Assembly (NCBI GenBank): GCA_025462985.1
Contig: JAOAPP010000549.1
Location: forward strand, 1 to 8,313
Origin: Bryobacterales bacterium
GTDB lineage: Bacteria; Acidobacteriota; Terriglobia; Bryobacterales; Bryobacteraceae
Direction: 5' to 3'
DNA: 8,313 bases
Positions 1 through 5,954 of the stretch are shown here, in pieces. Position 1 is the first letter of the stretch. Every line of letters starts with the position of its first letter. The translations under genes and the position numbers were made by a program. Below the pieces are notes generated by a model. That model saw nothing but the letters and a program-made list of their open reading frames with translations. It made no database searches and had not been told where the DNA came from.

Positions 1-2193
1 CTGATCGATGAAGCGCGTACGCCGCTCATCATCGCGGGACCGAGCGAGGAATCGACAGACAAGTATTACAAGGTGAACCGCATCATTCCTTATCTGGAAC
101 GCGGCGAGGTGATCGAGGGCAAGGAGCCCGGGCAGTCGCACACCACCGGCGACTTCACGGTAGACGAAAAGCATCGCACGGCTGCGCTGACCGAAGAGGG
201 CGTGGTCAAGGTGGAAAAGCTGCTCGATTCCGGCAATCTGTACGATCCGGCCAACATCGAGTTGAACCATCATGTTCAGCAATCGCTGCGTGCGCATATC
301 CTTTATCAGCGCGACCGCGACTACGTAGTGCAGGACGGCCAGGTGATCATCGTCGATGAGTTCACCGGACGCCTGATGCCGGGCCGACGGTGGAGCGACG
401 GTCTACACCAGGCGGTGGAAGCCAAGGAAAACGTCAAAATCGAGCGGGAAACGCAGACGCTGGCGAGCATCACCTTCCAGAACTTCTTCCGCATGTACAA
501 GAAACTGGCCGGCATGACTGGTACGGCCGACACGGAAGCGGCTGAGTTCGGCAAGATCTACAACCTCGATGTCACAGTGATTCCGACCAATCAGCCGATG
601 ATCCGGACCGAATACTCGGATGTGGTTTACCGGACCGAGGACGAGAAGTTCCGCAACGCCGCGAAAGAGATCAAAGAGCTGCATGAGAAGGGGCAGCCGG
701 TGCTGGTCGGAACAATTTCGGTGGAGAAGTCGGAGCGCTTGTCCGGAATTTTGAAGAAGATGGGCGTGCGGCATGAAGTGCTGAACGCTAAGAACCACGA
801 GCGCGAGGCGCATATCGTGGCGCAGGCGGGACGCAAAGGCGCCGTGACGGTTTCGACCAACATGGCCGGCCGCGGTACGGACATTTTGTTGGGCGGGAAC
901 GTCGACTTTCTGGTGGACGACCGGTTGCGCAGATCCGGGAAGACGGCGGAGATCGTTCCGGAAGCAGAACTGGACCTGCTGAAGAACCAGATTCGGAAGG
1001 AAGTGGAAGCAGAAAGGGCGGAAGTAGTTGCCGTCGGCGGCTTGCATATTCTCGGCACAGAGCGGCACGAATCGCGGCGCATCGACAACCAGCTGCGTGG
1101 GCGAGCGGGACGACAAGGCGACCCGGGGAGTTCGCGCTTTTACCTTTCGCTGCAGGACGATCTGCTCCGTATCTTTGGCGGGGAGCGCATGCAGAATCTG
1201 ATGCTGCGCCTCGGCATGGAAGAGGATGTGCCGATCGAGTCGGGTCTTATCACCAGACGTATCGCGGCCGCACAAAGAGCGGTGGAAGCGCAGCACTTTG
1301 CTTCGCGCAAACACGTTCTGGAATACGACGACGTGATGAACAAGCAGCGGCAGGCCGTGTACGGCATGCGCCGGCAACTGCTGGAGGGCGCCAACCAGAA
1401 GGAGCGCATTCTGGAGATCGTGCGCGGAATTGTAGCGAGCTTTGTGGACCAGTTCTGCCCGGAAAATGTGCGCGTGGATCAATATGATCTGACCGGGCTG
1501 CAGACTGCCGTGTTGAACCAGTTCGGGGCTACCATTGAAACCGACGAGCTTGCGAATCTCGGCCGCCCGCAACTGGAAGAGACCATCTACGAGAAGCTGG
1601 TCGCTCGTTACGAAGAGAAAGAGCAGATGATTGGCGCCGAGAACCTGCGGCAGGCTGAGCGTATCATCATGCTGAACGTCGTCGACAACCAGTGGAAAGA
1701 CCATCTGTTGTCGATGGACCACCTGAAAGAAGGCATCGGCCTTCGTGGGTACGGGCAGAAAGATCCGCTCATCGAGTACAAAAAAGAGGGGTTCGCCATG
1801 TTCCAGGACATGATGGACCGAATCGAAGACGAGACGCTGAAGTATCTCTTCTTCATGCGCATTGAGATGGGCGCGCCGCCTCCGGTTCCTTATCCGGAAA
1901 TAGAAGAAGAGGAATACGAGGAAGGGAGCGAGCCGCAGACCCTCGAGCCGCCGCAGCCCTCTCCGGCCGAGATTGCAGCCCGGCAGCGGGAAGCGGAGAG
2001 GTCGGTGGTGGACCTCACGCGGAACATCCAACGAAAGAAGGATCGAGAACTGGCCCAATTGCAGTTCGCCGGCGGCGGACAAAACGGGGCGCAGCCCCAG
2101 CAGCCTAAAACCGCAGCGAAGGTCGGCCGTAATGAACTGTGCCCCTGCGGAAGCGGAAAGAAGTACAAGAAATGTCACGGAGCAGCAGCTTAG
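1..2193 (+). CDS. secA: Protein translocase ATPase SecA, 5'-truncated by the window edge
   Basis: SecA is the cytoplasmic ATPase that drives unfolded preproteins through the SecYEG channel. The frame is open from base 1 with 730 codons visible. The first residues, [14 protein letters not shown], lie just after the Walker B segment of nucleotide-binding domain 1, so about 215 N-terminal residues, including Walker A, are outside the window. Seen in order: the preprotein cross-linking region; [16 protein letters not shown] and [12 protein letters not shown]; the second motor domain with TNMAGRGTD (residues 286-294) and RGRAGRQGD (366-374); the helical scaffold ([20 protein letters not shown]); an acidic, proline-rich linker; and a C-terminal zinc motif with C714, C716, C725 and H726, which in known SecA proteins binds SecB and ribosomes. 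No internal frameshift is seen. The stop at 2191-2193 lies inside the next gene. Identity is certain; only the 5' end is missing. Confidence 0.98.
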   Translation: MIDEARTPLIIAGPSEESTDKYYKVNRIIPYLERGEVIEGKEPGQSHTTGDFTVDEKHRTAALTEEGVVKVEKLLDSGNLYDPANIELNHHVQQSLRAHILYQRDRDYVVQDGQVIIVDEFTGRLMPGRRWSDGLHQAVEAKENVKIERETQTLASITFQNFFRMYKKLAGMTGTADTEAAEFGKIYNLDVTVIPTNQPMIRTEYSDVVYRTEDEKFRNAAKEIKELHEKGQPVLVGTISVEKSERLSGILKKMGVRHEVLNAKNHEREAHIVAQAGRKGAVTVSTNMAGRGTDILLGGNVDFLVDDRLRRSGKTAEIVPEAELDLLKNQIRKEVEAERAEVVAVGGLHILGTERHESRRIDNQLRGRAGRQGDPGSSRFYLSLQDDLLRIFGGERMQNLMLRLGMEEDVPIESGLITRRIAAAQRAVEAQHFASRKHVLEYDDVMNKQRQAVYGMRRQLLEGANQKERILEIVRGIVASFVDQFCPENVRVDQYDLTGLQTAVLNQFGATIETDELANLGRPQLEETIYEKLVARYEEKEQMIGAENLRQAERIIMLNVVDNQWKDHLLSMDHLKEGIGLRGYGQKDPLIEYKKEGFAMFQDMMDRIEDETLKYLFFMRIEMGAPPPVPYPEIEEEEYEEGSEPQTLEPPQPSPAEIAARQREAERSVVDLTRNIQRKKDRELAQLQFAGGGQNGAQPQQPKTAAKVGRNELCPCGSGKKYKKCHGAAA

Positions 2194-3092
2194 TTTTTGC
2201 CTCCCTGCTGGCGGTTGTCTCCATGGCTGCCGCTAATGACGAGGCGCTTTGGAATGAATACGGCCGGGTTCAAACGGACACCGGAACAAGCGGAACGCTG
2301 AAGTACACGGCTTACCGCATGAAGGATCTCACCGGTGCATTGGCTGCCTGGGAGTGGCTGCGGTCACCGGCGGGCAAATCGTGCGATCAGGCCCCTTTCT
2401 GCACGCAGGAAGCTAACCGGATAACCGTTCTGCACAACAACTATGTGGTCACTTTCGACAGCCCAGCGCCGCCCAAGGCGGCAGTCGAAGGAGTGCTGCA
2501 GGGCCTGCCGGGCCAGAGAGACTCGGCTCTCCCGGCGATTCTGACGTTTGTTCCGCAACAGGGTCTCGTGCCGGATTCGGCTCGCTACCTGCTAGGAAAA
2601 GCCTCAGCGGCGGAGTTTGCCGGCGAACTTGGATCAGTGGATCCGGGGTTCGCGGAGGGTGCCGAAGGCCAAGTGGCGGCATACAAGCTGCCCGGCTCAA
2701 AAACTCCGGCGCGGTTAGCAGTTTTCTATTACGTGTCTCCAGAAGCCGCCCGGATGCACATGGCTGATTTTCGCCAAATACCGGGCGTGCAGGTGAAGCG
2801 CTCGGGCCTTCTGCTCGGGGTCGTTCTGCCGGGCGCGACGGAGCAGCAGGCCGACACGCTGCTGAGCCGGGTTGAATACAACGCGAAAATTACGTGGAAC
2901 GATCCTCCGCCCCCGGGGCAGATAAAGCCTCTCTACCGGCTGCTACTCAATATCATCTACATGAGCGTATTGCTTTCCGGAGTATGTCTGCTGGGCGGAC
3001 TGATCTATGCCGGAATGCGAATTTACAGACGCCGCTTCGGAGAACTCGAGTCGCAAGAGGCGATGACGACGCTTCACCTCAGCCGCGATTAG
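2172..3092 (+). CDS. Secreted, C-terminally membrane-anchored protein, DUF6599-like
   Basis: This is a 306-residue protein with no known biochemical role. I chose the ATG at 2172 because it begins directly with a signal peptide ([21 protein letters not shown], likely cut after A21). The in-frame ATG at 2139 would add 11 charged residues in front of it. The body contains [11 protein letters not shown], a [21 protein letters not shown] segment and two nearby cysteines (C71, C77) that could form a disulfide outside the cytoplasm. A hydrophobic segment at about 258-281 is followed by RIYRRR, which predicts a large periplasmic domain with a short cytoplasmic tail. The EYG plus D..GA..A pattern recalls the DUF6599 family of acidobacteria; this is from memory and moderately sure. 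The gene overlaps secA by 22 bases. A weak purine-rich ribosome site (GGAAAG, 2155-2160) lies inside the secA coding sequence, so translational coupling is likely. Confidence 0.85.
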   Translation: MSRSSSLVFASLLAVVSMAAANDEALWNEYGRVQTDTGTSGTLKYTAYRMKDLTGALAAWEWLRSPAGKSCDQAPFCTQEANRITVLHNNYVVTFDSPAPPKAAVEGVLQGLPGQRDSALPAILTFVPQQGLVPDSARYLLGKASAAEFAGELGSVDPGFAEGAEGQVAAYKLPGSKTPARLAVFYYVSPEAARMHMADFRQIPGVQVKRSGLLLGVVLPGATEQQADTLLSRVEYNAKITWNDPPPPGQIKPLYRLLLNIIYMSVLLSGVCLLGGLIYAGMRIYRRRFGELESQEAMTTLHLSRD

Positions 3093-3255
3093 ATGGTCGA
3101 TAAGTGTCTCAAAATGCGGAGCTTATCAAGATGACTAGGGGGAAAATCCACCGCGTTTCCGTCCTTTTTCACAGCCCGTCGCAAAAACATCTCCGGCTCT
3201 AAATGGTTTGCACTGCAGGACTTACGGGGCGCGAGGGCAGCCAGAAAAAATGCCC
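3093..3255. other. Intergenic region after the secA operon, only weak hairpins
   Basis: No convincing gene is seen here. Three weak inverted repeats are present. GATAAGT (3099-3105) pairs with GCTTATC (3121-3127), seven pairs with one G-U, and has no T tract. GGAAA (3141-3145) pairs with TTTCC (3156-3160) and is followed after four bases by TTTTT (3165-3169); this is the best candidate for a terminator of the secA transcript, but the stem is short. AGGGCA (3234-3239) pairs with TGCCCT (3251-3256) around an A-rich loop just before the -35 box of the next promoter. None is strong enough to call separately. Confidence 0.4.
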
Positions 3256-3284
3256 TTGACTTCAACTGGCGGTCGACCTAAACT
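3256..3284 (+). promoter_or_regulatory. Sigma70-type promoter for the exporter leader
   Basis: A -35 box TTGACT (3256-3261, five of six consensus bases) is followed by a spacer of exactly 17 bases and a -10 box TAAACT (3279-3284, four of six). Transcription would start near 3291, four bases before the first helix of the folded leader. The agreement of box quality, spacing and position relative to the RNA structure supports the call. No start site has been measured. Confidence 0.6.
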
Positions 3285-3290
3285 CCAATC

Positions 3291-3417
3291 ACAAACAGGT
3301 TTCTACGGTTGCGATACCGTTGGATCTGATTCTCCCATCAAACGTAACCTTCGGTACGCCGGAGGCCTGTCAACAGGAAGAAGATGCTCATTCTTCGGAA
3401 TGAGCATTTTTCTTTTT
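3291..3417 (+). ncRNA. Structured leader RNA (candidate riboswitch/attenuator) or small RNA
   Basis: The RNA predicted from the promoter at 3256-3284 is about 127 nt long if it stops at the terminator. Its first part can close into a junction. P1 is 3295-3304 with 3361-3370: ten consecutive pairs, three of them G-U. P2 is ACGGT 3305-3309 with ACCGT 3316-3320, with a six-base loop. P3 is CGTA 3343-3346 with TACG 3355-3358, plus two C-G pairs above a bulged A. Bases 3321-3342 are mostly single-stranded and could hold a binding site, or form a short TGG/CCA helix (3321-3323 with 3335-3337). A terminator follows 13 bases after P1, and the exporter start codon is 20 bases beyond the T tract. This is the layout of a transcription-terminating riboswitch. 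I compared it by eye with the consensus motifs I know (TPP, purine, guanidine-I, c-di-GMP-I, cobalamin, SAM types, fluoride, ZTP) and found no match. An independent small RNA is the main alternative. Confidence 0.5.
3384..3417 (+). terminator. Intrinsic terminator with UUCG tetraloop in the exporter leader
   Basis: The arms ATGCTCATTC (3384-3393) and GAATGAGCAT (3398-3407) are perfectly complementary over ten pairs. They enclose the very stable tetraloop TTCG closed by a C-G pair. The right arm runs into a T tract (3407-3417, interrupted by one C), and an A/G-rich stretch precedes the left arm. This is close to an ideal Rho-independent terminator. It sits between the predicted promoter and the exporter start codon, so it must either end a small RNA or be bypassed to express the exporter. 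Confidence 0.88.
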
Positions 3418-3437
3418 GGGCGCATCGAATTGCGCAG

Positions 3438-5270
3438 ATGAGACCTCCCCCGCCCAAAGCCGGCGAAGCGCCCCAATCCTGGCGCGAGCGCCTGAGCGCA
3501 CTTAAGAACGTACCGCCGCTTCTCAAAATGGTCTGGGAGACCAGCCCGTTTCTGAGTTTGTCTACATTGATCCTGCGATTTGTGGCGGCGCTGTTCCCCC
3601 TAGGAACGTTATGGGTCTCCAAACTGATCATCGACCTAGTGGTCCGGGCAATCCGGCACCAGGCTGTGGACCGGGCGACCGTTTGGAAACTGCTGGCCCT
3701 GGAGTTGCTATTGGCCGTGGGGGCCGACACGGTGGGCCGTTTCATCAGCCTAGTCGACAGCTTGTTGGGCGACCAATTCACCAACCACATCAGCGTGAAG
3801 CTGATGGAGCATGCGACGACCCTGGACCTGGTGTCTTTCGAGGATCCGGTCTTCTACGACAAGATGGAGCGCGCGCGGCGACAGACGACCAGCCGCCTGG
3901 GAATGCTCGCGGGCCTAGCCGGAATGGCGCAGCAGTTGCTCACTCTGTTTTCCCTGCTTTCAGCCGTGGTTTTCTACTATCCCTGGCTGCTAGCGCTCCT
4001 TCTGCTGGCGACGATTCCGGTGTTTCTCGGCGAGACGCAGTTCGCGATGCTGAATTACTCGATGCTCTACCGCTATACACCCGAGCGGCGAGAACTGGAT
4101 TATCTGAGATTTCTGGGGGCGAGCAACACGAGCGCCAAGGAGGTTAAGATCTTCGGGCTCGGGAACTACCTAGCCCAGCGCTCCCGTGCGCTCTTTGAGC
4201 GTTTCTACGCCGAGAACAGGGGTCTGGCGATTCATCGGGCGACCCAAGGCACTTTCATCAACCTGATCCCGACGGGCGCCTACTATGTTGCTTATGCTTT
4301 GATCCTTCTTCGGGCCTTGGCCGGGACGCTCAGCGTAGGCGATCTCACATTGATGGTCGGTGCATTCTCCCGCGCGCGAAACATCATGGAGTCCCTGGTT
4401 TCGGGCCTGGTGGGCATCTCGGAGCAGGCCTTGTTCATCCGTGACCTGTTCGAGTTTTTCGAGACCGCGCCCACCATCGTCTCGGCCCCGAATTCAATCC
4501 CGGCACCCCGGCCGATTCGGGAGGGCTTTGAGTTTCAGCGCGTCTCGTTCGCTTACCCCGGGTCGGATCGCCCGGTTCTGAAACAGGTCGACTTTCGCTT
4601 CTTCCCCGGCGAGCGGATCGCTCTGGTGGGCGAGAACGGGGCCGGGAAAACCACGCTCGTGAAACTCCTGGCCCGACTCTACGATCCCAGCGAAGGGCGA
4701 ATTTTGCTGGACGGCGTCGATTTGCGCGAGTATCAGGTGGAGGATTTGCGAAACGAGATCGGGGTCATCTTCCAGGACTACATGCGATATGACATGCTGG
4801 CAGGGGAGAATATCGGCTTCGGCCGGATTGACGTGCTCGATGACCAGGAGCGAATCAACCGCTCGGCTGAGAAGAGTCTGGCCGCGGCGGTGGTGGGTGC
4901 GCTACCGGAGGGCTACCGGCAGATGCTGGGGCGGCGGTTTGAAGGCGGCGTGGATCTTTCGACCGGGCAGTGGCAAAAGGTCTCGCTGGCAAGGGCTTAC
5001 ATGCGCGATGCCCAGATCCTGATTCTGGACGAACCGACGGCCAGCCTCGATGCCCGCGCGGAGTTCGAGGTGTACCAGCGCTTTGCCGATCTGACGACGG
5101 GCAAGATGGCGGTGCTGATCTCACATCGGTTCTCGACCGTGAGGATGGCCGATCGCATTCTGGTGCTGGAGCATGGCAGAATCGTGGAACAAGGTTCGCA
5201 CCGGCAACTGGTAGCCCTGGGAGGTAAATACTCAGAGCTGTTCGAGTTACAGGCTGCCGGCTATCGCTAG
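3438..5270 (+). CDS. ABC exporter half-transporter (fused permease and ATPase), MsbA/ABCB type
   Basis: This 610-residue inner-membrane half-transporter should act as a dimer and export a substrate using ATP. The permease part has hydrophobic segments at about 36-57, 85-106, 166-183, 184-199, 273-294 and 300-330, with a cytoplasmic-loop motif FEDPVFYDKMERARRQ. The ATPase part (about 363-590) has Walker A GENGAGKT (398-405), Q-loop Q446, signature LSTGQ (507-511, a variant of LSGGQ), Walker B ILILDE with catalytic E532, D-loop SLDA and H-loop H563, so it looks active. I chose the ATG at 3438. The frame is open back to an ATG at 3384, but that codon is the first base triplet of the terminator stem and the 18 extra residues look unconserved. 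No strong ribosome site precedes 3438. The substrate is unknown: lipids, drugs or peptides are all possible for this family. It appears to be transcribed on its own, from the leader at 3291. Confidence 0.93.
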   Translation: MRPPPPKAGEAPQSWRERLSALKNVPPLLKMVWETSPFLSLSTLILRFVAALFPLGTLWVSKLIIDLVVRAIRHQAVDRATVWKLLALELLLAVGADTVGRFISLVDSLLGDQFTNHISVKLMEHATTLDLVSFEDPVFYDKMERARRQTTSRLGMLAGLAGMAQQLLTLFSLLSAVVFYYPWLLALLLLATIPVFLGETQFAMLNYSMLYRYTPERRELDYLRFLGASNTSAKEVKIFGLGNYLAQRSRALFERFYAENRGLAIHRATQGTFINLIPTGAYYVAYALILLRALAGTLSVGDLTLMVGAFSRARNIMESLVSGLVGISEQALFIRDLFEFFETAPTIVSAPNSIPAPRPIREGFEFQRVSFAYPGSDRPVLKQVDFRFFPGERIALVGENGAGKTTLVKLLARLYDPSEGRILLDGVDLREYQVEDLRNEIGVIFQDYMRYDMLAGENIGFGRIDVLDDQERINRSAEKSLAAAVVGALPEGYRQMLGRRFEGGVDLSTGQWQKVSLARAYMRDAQILILDEPTASLDARAEFEVYQRFADLTTGKMAVLISHRFSTVRMADRILVLEHGRIVEQGSHRQLVALGGKYSELFELQAAGYR

Positions 5271-5297
5271 AGTGTGGCGACCGGGACATGCTGTTTT

Positions 5298-5426
5298 ATG
5301 CTCTTCATAGCAAGTTCAGATACTTACGTTCTTTATTGGTCTTTGAGCAACGCAGGCGCCGCGATCGCGATCGGCGAGATCGCAGCTGCCAAGGGCAAGA
5401 GCCCGTTCCAGGGTGTCAACCGGTAA
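5298..5426 (+). CDS. Possible small ORF or remnant gene end upstream of the DinB gene
   Basis: This is a 42-codon frame, too short for routine gene calling, starting MLFIASSDTYVLYW and ending GKSPFQGVNR. The last 25 or so codons use G or C at most third positions, as the neighbouring genes do, and encode an alanine-rich segment (NAGAAIAIGEIAAAKGKS). The first part looks less coding-like. Its TAA (5424-5426) touches the ATG of the DinB gene in the same frame. No clear ribosome site is seen; GGGA at 5283-5286 is eleven bases from the ATG. It may be a short membrane or leader peptide, or the leftover 3' end of a lost gene. I do not recognise a family. Confidence 0.3.
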   Translation: MLFIASSDTYVLYWSLSNAGAAIAIGEIAAAKGKSPFQGVNR

Positions 5427-5936
5427 ATGGCCAGCCTCGACGAAGAGATCGCCCGGCAGTTTATTGAATTTTCACGGCAGAAGCTGGCCAGTGAGTTCTG
5501 GCCGCGTATATGCGCGTGTCTTGAGCCGCTCCGAGAGGAACAGGTCTGGTGGCGACCCAATGAGGCTAGTAATAGCATCGGGAACCTGCTGCTGCATTTG
5601 AATGGCAATGCGAGGCAGTGGATTGTTTCCGCGTTGGGCGGAGCAGCAGACGAACGCAACCGACCGATTGAGTTTTCTGAACGCGAACATATTCCGGTGG
5701 CTGCACTTCGGTCCAAGCTGGAGGAGACTTTAAGCCAGGTCGATGCCGTTCTAGCGGCTCTGGCCGTCGGGGATCTGGTTCGGAAACAGACAATCCAGAG
5801 ACACGAGAATGTGTCGACTCTTCAGGCTGTGTATCACGTGGTCGAGCATTTCGCGATGCATTACGGCCAGATCCTCTACATCGTGAAGATGTTGAAGGGC
5901 GAGGATGCCCCACCCGCACCGCAAAGACGTGAATAA
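5427..5936 (+). CDS. DinB superfamily protein, DUF1572 type
   Basis: This is a 169-residue, mainly helical protein expected to form the four-helix DinB bundle. In this superfamily three histidines commonly bind a divalent metal; here the likely ligands are H57 (in IGNLLLHLNGN) and H141 and H145 (in HVVEHFAMHYGQI). The motif WWRPNEASNSIGNLLLHL followed by a GG turn is typical of the DUF1572 branch. Some relatives are thiol-dependent S-transferases, but the reaction of this branch is not established, so no activity is claimed. Start choice: a stop codon lies directly before the ATG at 5427 in the same frame, so this is the first possible ATG. A weak AGGG (5410-5413) is the only ribosome-site candidate. 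The gene lies 156 bases after the exporter and 18 bases from the end of the convergent receptor gene. The C-terminal tail APPAPQRRE is probably unstructured. Confidence 0.9.
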   Translation: MASLDEEIARQFIEFSRQKLASEFWPRICACLEPLREEQVWWRPNEASNSIGNLLLHLNGNARQWIVSALGGAADERNRPIEFSEREHIPVAALRSKLEETLSQVDAVLAALAVGDLVRKQTIQRHENVSTLQAVYHVVEHFAMHYGQILYIVKMLKGEDAPPAPQRRE

Positions 5937-5954
5937 GGACCTGGCCGGGATGTG

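Noticed and set aside
403..2178. Long open frame (591 codons) on the minus strand opposite secA
   Set aside because: It lies wholly antisense to an unmistakable secA, its translation is rich in His, Arg and Leu with no recognisable motif, and such frames are common opposite GC-rich genes.
3300..3335. Partial resemblance of TTTCTACGG...GGATCTGA to guanidine-I (ykkC) or purine riboswitch motifs
   Set aside because: The ykkC hallmark segments (GGGUUCCG, CUGGUCCGAGAG, ACACGG, CCCGGGAG) are absent. The purine-type second junction strand and loop pairing are also missing.
3208..3441. 77-codon plus-strand frame across the exporter leader
   Set aside because: It runs through the promoter, the folded leader and the terminator hairpin, has no ribosome site and has a non-coding-like composition.
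5288..5467. Alternative frame from the ATG at 5288 across the start of the DinB gene
   Set aside because: Its translation is an arginine-rich, unlikely sequence. The frame from 5298 has far more coding-like codon use, and the DinB frame is secure.
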